Positions 55,301 to 64,000 are shown, counted from the first letter of the stretch. The stretch: 64,000 nucleotides of DNA from Saccharothrix sp. ALI-22-I (GCF_001984175.1 NZ_MTQP01000067.1:682001-746000), one strand, 5' to 3'. Made by a program: numbers and translations. Notes: a model not told the origin generated them from the sequence alone.

Positions 55301-58300
55301 GCACGATCGCGCCCACGGACGTGCGGGGCGCGGGGCAGGTCACCGGTGTCATGACCGGGATCACGCCGGCCGACGCCAAGGTCATCGAGAGCGCGCTGGA
55401 GAACAATTTCGAGTCGTTCCTCGGCCAGGGCCGCAACTTCCAGGTCAAGATCGGCAAGGACTGGTTCGAGGCCAACGTCCAGGCCACGATGATCCCCCCG
55501 GCGAACGGCGCCGCGGTCACCAGCACGCCGTCCACCACCACCAAGGTGGACATGGCCGCCCAGTCCGGCACCGCCACGGGCACCGCCACCAACCTCACCA
55601 CCGCCAACGACATCGGTTTCGGGGCAGCGGCGACCGCCGGCGTCGGACCGTACGGGTCGCTGGCCGGCAAGGCGCAGCTCGCCACCCCCGCCACCACGCT
55701 GAACACCTCCTCGGGCACGGTGGACCAGCGGGTCATCCGCGGCGGCGAGAGCTCCACGAACGTCGACGTCCCGGTCTCCTACCGGGTCACGCTGACCGCC
55801 GCGAACGGCACCGTGCGCCCTCCGCAGGCGGTCAACGGCGGCGTCACCCTCGCGGTACCCAACGACCTGGAGACGATCGCCAACTCCGGCAACGCCCAAC
55901 CCGCCGCGGCACTGCCGCCCGGATGGGGGACCAAGCTGGAGCACGCGTTGCCCGAGGCGGTCACCGACTTCGACACCAACCAGGCGTTCACGGACGTCGC
56001 CGCGAAGCTGCACCCGTCGATCACCAAGATCGGCGCGCCCGGCCGCACCGCGTTGCAGGACTTCCTCAACGCCACCACCGTCCGCGACAACATGGGCGCG
56101 ATGCTGGGCGGCTGGGTCACCTCGCCGGACCTGATCAGCCCGCACGGCAGCAAGGCCAACGCCGTGCAGATGAAGGCCTCCCTGCTGACCGCCGAACTGA
56201 TCGGCACGACCGACGCCGCCCAGCTGCGGCTGCACGAGTCCCAGGCCACCGGCAGCTCCGTCACTTCCACCACCAAGACGGGCTTCGACGCCTCGGCCGG
56301 TGTGGGCGGCGGCGTGGGCCTGCCGGGTGTGATCGGCGGCACGGCGGGCATCACCGGCGGCTACTCGGCCCGGACCGCGGAGACGTCCGCGGCGGGCACC
56401 AGCTCCAGCACCCGCACCGGCATCCAGCTCAAGGGCGACACCGGCCTGTACAAGGTGACCGCGAACGTCCACATCAGCACACCCAACGGCGCGGACGTCG
56501 TCGTGCCGGTCACCACCTACATGCGCGTGGGCCTGCCCGAGGCCGCCGCGCTGAACCTGCCGGTGCCGCCGGGCACCGACGCCGGGCTGACCAAGCCCGG
56601 CACGGCGAACACCAAGTTCCTCCCGCCCTACCTGGCGGCGGACCTGGCGGCGGGCAACGTCAAGGTCGGCGAGTTCGGCCCCGGCACGCAGGTGCAGTCG
56701 CAGGTCCAGGCCACGTTGAAGGACCTGCCCGGCTTTGCCAAATTCCTACCCGGCTGGAACGACCCGGACGTGAACCCCCGCAAGGGCCAGAGCCTGGCCG
56801 ACGTCGCGGAGGCCATGGCCAACCAGCGCAAGCTCGACGCGGAACTGTCGCCGACCGCGCTGAAGACCAAAATGGACAGTCTGCTGGGCCCCGGTGTCCA
56901 GGTGCAGCTCAAGAAGCGCGGCCTGAGCACCAACGAGTACGTCAACATCACCGTCCGCGCCAGGCCCGCCAACAACCAACACCTCGGCCAGGTCGACGCG
57001 CGCAACGTGCGCGGCTCGGCCAACACCGCGCCGAAGCTGGACAGCACCACCGCCACGCAGAAGTCGGTCAACATCGGCGTCGAGGGCAAGGCGACGTTCC
57101 CCGCCAAGACCGGCGACGCCTCGCTCACCCCGACGCCGCAGCTCGGCGCGAAGTACACCCACGGGTGGGGCACGAAGAACACCGGCGGCCCGACCGTCAC
57201 CAGCACCGGGCTCAACGTCGGCAGCCCGAACGCCCAGGTGTTCTCCCAAGACCTGGAATTCGACGTCGAGATCACCACGTTCAGCCGCAACCGGGCGTGG
57301 GTCAAGCGGGTGACACCCGGCTCGCCGTTCCTCCAGGTGCCCGACCCCAAGCTGGTCGCCAAGACCGGCGGCCCCAACCCGCCCGGCGTGGCCAACCTGG
57401 ACCAGATCTCCGGCCCGGTGCACCTGTGGGTGTCGGACAGCTCCTCGATGGACAACGACCCGTCCGGCTTCCGACCCGGCCCGCCGACGTCAACCAGGCT
57501 GGACAACCCGCCGACGATCAAGAACCTGCTCAACCCGCCCACACCCCGCCCGCCCGCGCCGGACTTCCTGCACGTCGAGGCGGTGGTCAACACCGAAACG
57601 GTGCGCGACCAGGCCATCGCGGCGCTCGACGCGGCGGCCAAGGGCGACTCGTCGCTGACCGTGCCCGGCACGGAGGCGCGCAACCAGATCGACAAGCTGT
57701 TCAGCCCGGAGAGCATCAAGGCCAACCTGCGCAAGCTGACCGAGACCGGCATGCAGGAGAACGGCCTGAAGTACGGCCGCCGGGTCACCGACCGCACCGG
57801 CGCCATCGGCATGGCGATCGAACTGGGCAACCCGAAACTGGTGTCGATCTCCGACAACACCGGCACCGAGAACGCGACCACCGGCGGTTACAAAGCCGGC
57901 GACGCGAAGTCCAGCAGCCACACCATCGACCTCACCGCCGGCCTCAACCTGCCCATCAAGCCGAACACGACGCCGCCGCCCGCGGGCGAGCCGACCCCGG
58001 CGAGCGGGTCCAGCGGTGTGGCCGTGACCGGCAAGGTCACGCCGTACTCGTCGTCGAAGACCAGCGCGAACGAGATCAGCGGCAGCGTGGACCGCAACGT
58101 CGTCACCCCGCCCGCCGCGCGGACCGTGCTGATCCAGCTCGACGCGGACGTCACCGTGGTCGGCGAGACCCGGTCGGGCAACGCCGTCTACGGAGGCACC
58201 CCGCGCGTGGAGGGCGCCACGGTCACCCTGCCCGGCGGGGTGTTCGTGCGGGTCAGCGAGGACGTGGCGCGCGAGTTGGGCGTGCTGCCCGACGTGAAGC

Positions 58301-61300
58301 CGAAGACGACGCCACCCCCGTTCGGCGCGATGACGCCGCCCGCGACACTGACCCCGGACCAGCCCAGCTCGCTGGGCCTGAGCACGCTGGACACCGCGCC
58401 GGACCTGACCGGCATGGTCTCCGGGCTGATCACCGACCTCAACCGGCAGACCGGCGGTCCGTTCAAGAGCGACCTGGTGCCGGACTCGGTGCTCAAGGAC
58501 TCGATGAACAACTTCCAGCGGCTGGTCGACTTCACCTCGCCCACCAGCGTCAAGGCGATGATCGACAGCACGTTGGACGGCGGCGTGCCATTGCTGCTGC
58601 ACCAGCCGGGCACGTTCGGCAAGGACACCTACCAGGTCACGCTCAAGGCCCGGATCACCAACACGCCGACCTTCGACGGGGTCGTCAACGACGGCGTCGA
58701 CATGGAACACACCATCGCCGGCGCCCAGAAGGTGACCGACGGTCAGGGGCGGTCCACCGGCTGGGGCGTCGGCCTCAAGTCACCCGGCCTCGCCCAGCCC
58801 GGCAGCGCGAACAAGAACGTGTCCGGCGGCGTGGGCGTGATCGCCTCGGCGAACGTCGGCCAGCAGCACAGCAGCACCGAGACCAAGGCGACCACCGAGC
58901 AGTTCGGCCACCTGCGCGCGGGCGGCGGCCCGGCGGCGAAGTACACCGTGCCGATCGAGTTCGAACTGGTGGTGGAGAAGGGCGACCAGGTCGTCGCCAG
59001 GGCCACCGGCCAGCCGCAGGACGTCGGGGTACGGCTGCACGGGGACAACCAGAAGGTGTTCACCCCCGCCGCCACGCCGCCGCCCGGCTACGTCTCGACC
59101 ACGACCACGCCGCCCGCCGCGCAGGGCACGCCGGCCGCCGCGACGGCCTGGCAGCAGAACGGCAACCCGGCGACGCTGCCGCCCAAGGCGTCGGTGGAGA
59201 ACCTGCGCGGCGCGGCGGACCTGCGTGCCGCGGCGATCCAGGCACTGGCCGACGCGGGCGCGAACAAGGGCATCACCGGCAAGGGCACCGGCCCGCTCAA
59301 CACCCTGCTGTCCACGCTCAGCTCGGAGAACCTCCAGCCCAGCCTGCCCGGGATGCTCAACGGCCCCCTGGAGGTGCCGGGGCTGCACGAGGCGGCGCTC
59401 ACGTTCGGCCAGCACGCCGACGTGAAGGTCTACGCCAAGCTGGTCAACCCCCGCCTTGGCGGCCTGAGCGACGGCGTGAACCTGGAGAACCCGAAGTCGT
59501 CGGTCACCACGACCTCGTCCGAGGCCAAGCACAGCGAGACCGGTGACGTGTCGGTGGGCTGGGCGACCGGCAGCGCGTCGGTCAAACCGAACACCGACCC
59601 CAAGGACACCGCCGGGTTCTCCACCGGCGGCATCGAGACCCGGCACGCGTCCGAGGACGCCGAAGCGGTGTCCGGCGGCGCGACCAACAACAAGGTCAAC
59701 AACCTCAAGCCGCAGGGCCGCACCGGCCTGGTCGACTTCGACGTCGAGTACCGCGTCGTGGCCACGGTCGGCGGCAAGACCAGCGTGGTGGACCTGGACA
59801 TCCCCGGCTCGGCGTCGGTGCGGATGCCGTCACCGGAAGCCGAGACGGTGCTGGGCCGCGACTTCGACGCGGAGCTGAGCGACGCGCAGACCACGGTCAA
59901 GGACACCGCCAAGGCGTGGCGTGACGCGGAACTGGCGGTGGACGGCGCGCGGCACGACGCCCAGGCCGTGATCAACCGCGTCGCCGCCGAGGTCGCCCGG
60001 CTCCAGGCCGACCTCACCCGCGCGCAGACGCAGCACAACACCGCGATCGGCGCAGACCTGACCGAGGCCGGCCGCGTGCCCAACCTGGAACAGGCCGTCC
60101 GGGACGCGCAGACCGCGCGGGACAACGCGACCACCGCGGTCAAGGACCTGGGCAAGCAGATCGCCGGCCTCGATTCGGACCTCCAGGACGCGCGGACCGC
60201 GCTGGGTGACGCCGACATCGACGTGCGTTCCACCGGGGGTGACCTGGCAGGCGCGAACGCGGAGGTGGAGGCGGCGCAGGGCAGGCTGGACGCCGCGCAG
60301 GCGGCGTTGGACGTCGCCCAGGCCAACCTCGACGCACACCTCGACAACCGCCCCGAAGACGCACCACCGATCGCCGCCGACCCGGTGGCCAAGGACCTCG
60401 TCGGCAAGGTCGACACCGCCCGTGCCGCGCGTGACGCCCGTGAAACCGAGGTCGAGACGGCGGTCGGCGTCGCCGACAAGGCGCAGACCGCGAACACGAA
60501 GGCGATCGAGGAGCAGACCGCCGCACAGCTCAAGGTCGACAAGACCGGGCTCGCCGCGGACAAAGCGCGGATCGAACTCGGCAAGGCCAACGGCCACCTG
60601 AACACCGCGCAGGGCAACCTGCAGACCGCCGAGGGCCACCTGGGCACCGGCCGTGACGCCGCTCAGCTCGCGGCGGACGCGCGCGAGATCGCGCGGCAGG
60701 AGCAGCAGCAGGTCGAGAACACCATCGCCGACCTGGAAGCGGAAATCACCGCGGCCGAGGTGGAACTGGACAACCGTCGCACCGAGGCCGACGCGCGCCA
60801 ACTCGACTGGTGGAACGCCCGCATCGTGGTCGACCAGCGGGTCGCCGACTTCAACCGCGGCCCGACACCCCCTCCCCCACCGCCCGGCACCACACCGACC
60901 ATCACCGTCACCCCACCCGGCACCACACCGGTCGTGCCGACGCCGCTGCCCGACAACACGATCACCTCGCCCGACCCGGGCACCCCGCCCACCGACACCC
61001 CACCCACCAACACCGCACCCACCGACACCCCGCCGGCCGGCCAGAAGTCCACCGACCTGCCGCCGACTCCGAAGTCCACCCCGGAAACCGTGACACCGGC
61101 CAACCCGCCGATCACGACGAACGGCACCCAGCCCCCCGCCGTCACCACCCCCGCGACTCCCGCCGCAGACCTGAACACGCGCCCGGACATCGTCGCGGCG
61201 ACCGCCGAACTGGACGCCGCGACAACCGCGCTGGAACAGGCGAACAGCAAGTACGGCCACCTGCCCACCTCGTCCAGCGCACCACTGCACCCGGCGATCG

Positions 61301-64000
61301 CCAACGCCCAAACCCGGCTCCAGCTGGCCGAGGCCGACCTGGACGGTCTCCTCAACCCGCCCACCACCCCACCCGCGCCGCCCAACACCACCACGCCGGC
61401 GGTACCGCCCTCCGCACCCACGCCGTCCACCACCCGATCGGCCACCGACACCAACGCGCCGCCGGCACCGACCGCACCGCAGGCACCGACCGCGCCGACC
61501 GCCGCACCGGCATCCGCACGTCCGTACCAGACGCCGTCCCCGGAACGGTCCTTCGACGTCCCAGCCGGAGCGCAACTCGACGGCACGCAGACCGCCGACC
61601 TCGACTCGCTGGCCGCCGACATCGCCGAGTCCAACGCGATGCGCGACCGGAACGGCTACCAGCACGCCGTGGTCGAGGTCTCCGGCCCCAACGCGCAGGT
61701 CGTCGCGGACGCGCTGGCGGCCAAGGGCATCGACGCGGCCATCCGCGACACCAACGGCCCCACCACCGACGTGCACGTGAACCACGACCTCGAGCGCCCC
61801 GACGGCTGGACACCGCCGGCCGCGCCCGTAGGCGTGAAGGTCACCGACACCGTCATCACCTCGCCCGAACCGCAGGGTCCGCACCCGGTCCTGGACAACC
61901 CCGACTGGCGACACAGCCCGGACTCCAGCGCGCCCTGGTTCGACGCGCAGCCGAACGCCGCGTCGAACCAGAGCATCGAGGACGCACGGGCGAACGCCCC
62001 CGTAACCAGCACCGTCCGCGGCGAGGACGGCGGTGTCCTGAACACCACCACCGTGGGTCCCGACGGCATCGACATGAAGGCGTGGCGCGGGCCGATCGCG
62101 TACGACACACGCGTCATGGACGTCAACGGCATCCCCGTACGCGACTTCACCGTCAAGGTCTTCATCGACCCCAACGGAAACGCCAACGCGACCCCCGACC
62201 AGGTCGCCGACCTCCAGAGGCGCACCAAGCAGGGCGTCGAGACCTTCTACAACAACGGCAACCGGCTGCCCGGCGGCGAGCAGTTCCACGTCACCGTCGA
62301 ATTCTCCACCGACCCCGCCGACGCGCACGCCACCGTCGCCGTCAGCGCCCCCAAGGGCCGCGCCAACCAGCTGAACTGGCCCGTCGACTCCGACCCCGCC
62401 GTCCTCGGCCACGAAATCGGCCACTTCCTCGGCCTGCACGACGAATCCTTCGAGAAGAGCGACGTCAAGCCGATCTTCCAGCACAAGGACGGCAAGGGCC
62501 GCGTCGTCGATGACAACGGTCCCATGGCCGACGGTTTCGACGAGCCCGGCGCGGGCGTCAAGCCGCGCAACCTGTGGCTGGTCGAAAACCGGATGCACGC
62601 CCTGGAGTCGTTCAACCCGCCGCCCGCACCGGACACCACCAACCCGGCCGCCACGGACACCTCGACCACCCCGACCAGCTCGGACGCCGACGTGCAGCCG
62701 CCGAACGCGCCGCTGCGCAACCCGTTCCGCCGCACCACCCCGAACCCGGTCGTCCCGCTGGCCACGATCACCCCGCCCAACCCCGGCCCGGTGCTGGCCA
62801 CCAAGAACCTCCCGGACTTCTTCCAGAACAACCAGGCCCTGGGCACCATCGCCCCGGTGGACGTCCAGGGCGCGCCCAAGGTCACCGGTGCCGTCAACGG
62901 CCTCAAAACCGACGACGCGACCAAGATCGAAACCGCTCTGACCAGCGACTTCGAGTCGTTCCTCGGCCACGGCCGCAACTTCCAGGTCAAGATCGGCAAG
63001 GACTGGTTCGAGGCCAACATCCAGGCCACGATGCTGCCGCCGGCCGACCCCGCCGCGGCGGTGAGCACGCCGTCCACCAACACCAAGGTGGACATGGCCG
63101 CGCAGAGCGGCGCGAGCACGTCCACCACCAACACCCTGGCCACCGCCAACGACATCGGCGCCGCGGCCACGGCCGGCACGGCGATCGGCCCGTACGGTTC
63201 GCTCGGCGGCAAGGCTCAGCTCGCCACCCCGGCCACCGCCAACACCAGCTCGACGTCCACAGTGGACCAGCGGATCATCCGCTCCGGCGAGTTCTCCACC
63301 CAGGCCAACGTCCCGGTGAGCTTCCAGATCACGCTGACCGACGCCCAGGGCAACGCGCAGCCGCCGATCACCGTGGACTCCGACCACACCGGCCCGGTGG
63401 ACGTCACCCTGCAGATCCCGAACGACCTGTCCACGATCGCGGACTCCAACCCGACCATCGCGGACAACCCCACAGCCCCGAGCGCGGACTGGGGCGCGCG
63501 GATCGAGCACCCGGTGCCCGAGGCCGTCACGGTGGTCAACCCGAACCAGGCGTTCACCGACGTGGCGGCCAAGCTGCACCCGTCCATCACCAAGATCGGC
63601 TCGCCCGGCCGCACCGCGCTCCAGACGTTCCTGAGCCCGACCACGATCAGGGACAACATGGGCGCGATGCTCACCGGCTGGGTGACCTCACCCGACCTGA
63701 TCAGCCCGCACGCGAGCAAGGGCGCCGCGGTCCAGATGCACGCGAACCTGCGCACCGCCGAACTGGTCGGCGTGCACGACGCCGCGCAGCTCCGTCTGCA
63801 CGAGGCCACGTCGTCGAGCACCGGGGTCACCGCGACCACCAAGACCGGGTTCGACGCCACCGGTGGGTTCGGCGGCAACGTGGGCGTGCCCGGCGCGGTC
63901 ACCGGCCAGGTCGGCGCCACGCTCGGCTACTCCGCGCGCACCGCGGACAGCTCGAACGCGGGCACGAACACCACCAACCGCACCGGCATCCAGCTCAAGG
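52399..64000 (+). CDS. Giant modular ESX-associated protein, polymorphic-toxin-like (3' end outside window)
   Basis: One frame is open from ATG 52399 (GGAGA upstream) to the last base: at least 3,867 codons. Order by approximate residue: 36-140 a helical ESX-like domain (NESSMQGLQSKAGDFQSRL); 148-357 eight 26-residue repeats (GGPKGPGGPSVAP...); 450, 574 and 741 three copies of KFT..GVFDAPKPP; 886-1470 a beta-rich module opening LPNAPLRNPFR, with NLPDFF, GKDWFEAN and TKTGFDA segments; 1470-2490 further related modules; 2490-2810 coiled coil; 2810-3060 Pro/Thr-rich; 3060-3420 a domain with the zincin motif HEIGHFLGLHD at 3338-3348; 3435 onward a second LPDFF...GKDWFEAN module. It closes the YbaB-WXG operon. 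Similar giants in actinobacteria are thought to be type VII-exported toxins. The coding frame is confirmed by the repeats and motifs. Confidence 0.88.
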   Translation, partial: MARGGGSDANPTPTGNPSSPPPPSASPPPPSPGGPTGNSGFGMNESSMQGLQSKAGDFQSRLAAISSGLQGLKLAPNALGPIGIAAVPALNNSNDESVKQANNASTAMGNVQSGLKATVQTHVQNDQFSRDQFQKIDPNSNAQRPPGSPGSGPIGSKGPGGPSVAPVNNIAGGTGPNPSGGPKGPGGPSVAPIKNTPGGTGANPSGGPKSPGGPSVAPVKNLPGGTGPNTPGGSKGPGGPSVTPVGNIPGGTGPNTSGGTRGSGGPSVAPITGVPGAGGSNRPGGTSGTGGPSVSPIKNVPGATGPSAPGGSKGPGGPSIAPITGLPGAPGTSTPGGSRGTGGPSASPVTGVPGSPGGARGGGVPGGGVPGAGVPGAPSGSGSSVKGGTPPGAGPVTGVSTPPGGSTASSRSISGALSGGAGATPPPMAGGSPMAPGAPGAPGAGGGSDRSSKFTGGPGKGVFDAPKPPTADGNITKAPPSSTSTPPPAPKPTVGAPSIPSAPSGATPPSATPPSTTPPSATPPSATPPSTTSPTTTTKPTTPGAMPPVGAPAAGVPPMAGPAGAPAAPGAGGTDRSSKFTGGPGKGVFDAPKPPTGDGNITKAPPTSSSTPPPAPKPTPTTPPPTTPPAGTTPPTASPAGTPPPTTTPAGTPTTAQPPSATPPPAAKTPPVISTPPAAGPPAASPSAATPPAATPPATAPSPATTPAATSPTAAPSTVPPAAAPPAATPPAAGTPSPTTGGDRNTKFTQPGTPAGVFDAPKPPAGDGTVKTAPPAGQVPPSAPPTPSTPPTSTRPVGTPPVAGPPVDNAPAPQTKPAPPATPSAAPPSSPAVTSTPVNSPPVGPVTPAAPPVSTAPPVPAANTQSTSPTVQPPRAENTARDADTYVQLPNAPLRNPFRSAPTPQPPTISAPIPMVNLANPTGVNPAANPTANPVPNPAPNPAPNPAPNPVLGSRNLPDFFQDGKALGTIAPTDVRGAGQVTGVMTGITPADAKVIESALENNFESFLGQGRNFQVKIGKDWFEANVQATMIPPANGAAVTSTPSTTTKVDMAAQSGTATGTATNLTTANDIGFGAAATAGVGPYGSLAGKAQLATPATTLNTSSGTVDQRVIRGGESSTNVDVPVSYRVTLTAANGTVRPPQAVNGGVTLAVPNDLETIANSGNAQPAAALPPGWGTKLEHALPEAVTDFDTNQAFTDVAAKLHPSITKIGAPGRTALQDFLNATTVRDNMGAMLGGWVTSPDLISPHGSKANAVQMKASLLTAELIGTTDAAQLRLHESQATGSSVTSTTKTGFDASAGVGGGVGLPGVIGGTAGITGGYSARTAETSAAGTSSSTRTGIQLKGDTGLYKVTANVHISTPNGADVVVPVTTYMRVGLPEAAALNLPVPPGTDAGLTKPGTANTKFLPPYLAADLAAGNVKVGEFGPGTQVQSQVQATLKDLPGFAKFLPGWNDPDVNPRKGQSLADVAEAMANQRKLDAELSPTALKTKMDSLLGPGVQVQLKKRGLSTNEYVNITVRARPANNQHLGQVDARNVRGSANTAPKLDSTTATQKSVNIGVEGKATFPAKTGDASLTPTPQLGAKYTHGWGTKNTGGPTVTSTGLNVGSPNAQVFSQDLEFDVEITTFSRNRAWVKRVTPGSPFLQVPDPKLVAKTGGPNPPGVANLDQISGPVHLWVSDSSSMDNDPSGFRPGPPTSTRLDNPPTIKNLLNPPTPRPPAPDFLHVEAVVNTETVRDQAIAALDAAAKGDSSLTVPGTEARNQIDKLFSPESIKANLRKLTETGMQENGLKYGRRVTDRTGAIGMAIELGNPKLVSISDNTGTENATTGGYKAGDAKSSSHTIDLTAGLNLPIKPNTTPPPAGEPTPASGSSGVAVTGKVTPYSSSKTSANEISGSVDRNVVTPPAARTVLIQLDADVTVVGETRSGNAVYGGTPRVEGATVTLPGGVFVRVSEDVARELGVLPDVKPKTTPPPFGAMTPPATLTPDQPSSLGLSTLDTAPDLTGMVSGLITDLNRQTGGPFKSDLVPDSVLKDSMNNFQRLVDFTSPTSVKAMIDSTLDGGVPLLLHQPGTFGKDTYQVTLKARITNTPTFDGVVNDGVDMEHTIAGAQKVTDGQGRSTGWGVGLKSPGLAQPGSANKNVSGGVGVIASANVGQQHSSTETKATTEQFGHLRAGGGPAAKYTVPIEFELVVEKGDQVVARATGQPQDVGVRLHGDNQKVFTPAATPPPGYVSTTTTPPAAQGTPAAATAWQQNGNPATLPPKASVENLRGAADLRAAAIQALADAGANKGITGKGTGPLNTLLSTLSSENLQPSLPGMLNGPLEVPGLHEAALTFGQHADVKVYAKLVNPRLGGLSDGVNLENPKSSVTTTSSEAKHSETGDVSVGWATGSASVKPNTDPKDTAGFSTGGIETRHASEDAEAVSGGATNNKVNNLKPQGRTGLVDFDVEYRVVATVGGKTSVVDLDIPGSASVRMPSPEAETVLGRDFDAELSDAQTTVKDTAKAWRDAELAVDGARHDAQAVINRVAAEVARLQADLTRAQTQHNTAIGADLTEAGRVPNLEQAVRDAQTARDNATTAVKDLGKQIAGLDSDLQDARTALGDADIDVRSTGGDLAGANAEVEAAQGRLDAAQAALDVAQANLDAHLDNRPEDAPPIAADPVAKDLVGKVDTARAARDARETEVETAVGVADKAQTANTKAIEEQTAAQLKVDKTGLAADKARIELGKANGHLNTAQGNLQTAEGHLGTGRDAAQLAADAREIARQEQQQVENTIADLEAEITAAEVELDNRRTEADARQLDWWNARIVVDQRVADFNRGPTPPPPPPGTTPTITVTPPGTTPVVPTPLPDNTITSPDPGTPPTDTPPTNTAPTDTPPAGQKSTDLPPTPKSTPETVTPANPPITTNGTQPPAVTTPATPAADLNTRPDIVAATAELDAATTALEQANSKYGHLPTSSSAPLHPAIANAQTRLQLAEADLDGLLNPPTTPPAPPNTTTPAVPPSAPTPSTTRSATDTNAPPAPTAPQAPTAPTAAPASARPYQTPSPERSFDVPAGAQLDGTQTADLDSLAADIAESNAMRDRNGYQHAVVEVSGPNAQVVADALAAKGIDAAIRDTNGPTTDVHVNHDLERPDGWTPPAAPVGVKVTDTVITSPEPQGPHPVLDNPDWRHSPDSSAPWFDAQPNAASNQSIEDARANAPVTSTVRGEDGGVLNTTTVGPDGIDMKAWRGPIAYDTRVMDVNGIPVRDFTVKVFIDPNGNANATPDQVADLQRRTKQGVETFYNNGNRLPGGEQFHVTVEFSTDPADAHATVAVSAPKGRANQLNWPVDSDPAVLGHEIGHFLGLHDESFEKSDVKPIFQHKDGKGRVVDDNGPMADGFDEPGAGVKPRNLWLVENRMHALESFNPPPAPDTTNPAATDTSTTPTSSDADVQPPNAPLRNPFRRTTPNPVVPLATITPPNPGPVLATKNLPDFFQNNQALGTIAPVDVQGAPKVTGAVNGLKTDDATKIETALTSDFESFLGHGRNFQVKIGKDWFEANIQATMLPPADPAAAVSTPSTNTKVDMAAQSGASTSTTNTLATANDIGAAATAGTAIGPYGSLGGKAQLATPATANTSSTSTVDQRIIRSGEFSTQANVPVSFQITLTDAQGNAQPPITVDSDHTGPVDVTLQIPNDLSTIADSNPTIADNPTAPSADWGARIEHPVPEAVTVVNPNQAFTDVAAKLHPSITKIGSPGRTALQTFLSPTTIRDNMGAMLTGWVTSPDLISPHASKGAAVQMHANLRTAELVGVHDAAQLRLHEATSSSTGVTATTKTGFDATGGFGGNVGVPGAVTGQVGATLGYSARTADSSNAGTNTTNRTGIQLK
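52852..53470 (+). repeat. Eight 78-bp tandem repeats in the giant gene
   Basis: The protein unit is 26 residues: a GGPKGPGGPSVAP core, then about 13 residues such as IKNTPGGTGANPS. The DNA copies vary at synonymous and some coding positions. The array resembles collagen-like or cell-wall-spanning stalks. Confidence 0.85.
53741..53843 (+). repeat. Near-identical repeat, copy 1 (KFT/VFDAPKPP motif)
   Basis: About 100 bp matching 54113-54215 almost exactly; a third, diverged copy is at 54620-54720. Encodes DRSSKFTGGPGKGVFDAPKP and GNITKAPP. Confidence 0.85.
54113..54215 (+). repeat. Near-identical repeat, copy 2 (KFT/VFDAPKPP motif)
   Basis: Direct repeat of 53741-53843, 372 bp downstream, differing at only a few bases. 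The near-identity in DNA suggests recent duplication or gene conversion inside the gene. Confidence 0.85.
55054..56470 (+). repeat. Large module, first copy
   Basis: A beta-rich module of about 470 residues opening LPNAPLRNPFR and including NLPDFFQ, GRNFQVKIGKDWFEAN, GPYGSLAGKAQLATPAT, GRTALQDFL and KTGFDASAG. The same order of motifs recurs from 62691, 2.5 thousand residues later. Confidence 0.85.
62691..64000 (+). repeat. Large module, second copy (cut by window edge)
   Basis: Opens PPNAPLRNPFR and repeats the motifs of 55054-56470 with high identity; the DNA for GRNFQVKIGKDWFEAN is nearly the same in both. It follows the zincin-like domain directly. Confidence 0.85.

Noticed and set aside
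54529..59646. Long minus-strand open frames opposite the giant gene
   Set aside because: They mirror the codon pattern of the plus-strand gene, contain Arg/Gly/Ala-rich meaningless sequence and lack any motif.

Overview
The window is a high-GC actinobacterial chromosome segment, most likely from the Pseudonocardiales (Saccharothrix/Lentzea/Actinosynnema type). GC-rich third codon positions, frequent GTG starts, 1-8 nt gene overlaps, a DasR-type regulated chitinase and type VII (ESX) secretion genes all point this way. Part of the gene order (M20 amidohydrolase, purine nucleoside phosphorylase, phosphosugar mutase, uracil phosphoribosyltransferase, adenosine deaminase, thymidine phosphorylase, cytidine deaminase) recalls the Mycobacterium tuberculosis Rv3305c-Rv3315c block, with many insertions.

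Layout. 1-6.3 kb: an M20 amidohydrolase cut by the window edge, a small membrane protein, and the methylmalonyl-CoA mutase operon mutA-mutB-meaB. 6.4-10.7 kb: a receptor Ser/Thr kinase, purine nucleoside phosphorylase and a phosphosugar mutase. 10.7-18.2 kb: accessory genes, including a MerR-controlled pair of aldo/keto reductases, a broken CopG-Doc toxin-antitoxin pair, a TetR regulator, a GH18 chitinase with two DasR-like sites and an NmrA-like reductase. 18.2-18.45 kb: an inverted array of 22-bp repeats. 18.5-23.7 kb: upp, a decayed trypsin-phosphoesterase-WD40 gene, a Gfo/Idh/MocA oxidoreductase, a DUF1707 protein and an internally deleted XRE regulator. 24-26.5 kb: a membrane-anchored deacetylase/glycosyltransferase. 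26.8-30.1 kb: deoC and two aldehyde dehydrogenase-like genes. 30.1-34.3 kb: an ECF sigma factor, a zinc-finger membrane protein and an ABC-2 transporter. 34.3-36.1 kb: a Panacea-Fic toxin-antitoxin pair and a SUKH protein. 36.3-38.7 kb: an ESX-type operon with an NlpC/P60 hydrolase. 40-49.8 kb: adenosine deaminase, a coiled-coil protein, and a nucleoside import and catabolism operon (BMP lipoprotein, ABC ATPase, two permeases, cdd, deoA). 50.1-64 kb: a second ESX-type operon ending in a giant modular gene that runs off the window.

The standout is that giant gene. From 52399 it reads open to base 64000, at least 3,867 codons. It has an ESX-like N-terminus, eight 26-residue Gly/Pro repeats, three copies of a KFT...VFDAPKPP motif, long beta-rich modules, a coiled coil, an embedded zincin motif (HEIGHFLGLHD), and then a second copy of the earlier module. 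It looks like a type VII-exported polymorphic-toxin-like protein.

A second theme is small-scale genome decay and repeat traffic. A roughly 65-bp element occurs four times, once inside mutA where it is translated in frame. A TnpB-like remnant separates an antitoxin from its Doc toxin. Two multidomain genes carry internal deletions or frameshifts.

Much of the rest is coherent metabolism. Imported and internal nucleosides are split by the phosphorylases and deaminases. The sugar phosphates pass through the mutase to DeoC, and the resulting aldehyde can be oxidised by the adjacent dehydrogenase. Methylmalonyl-CoA mutase handles propionyl units.
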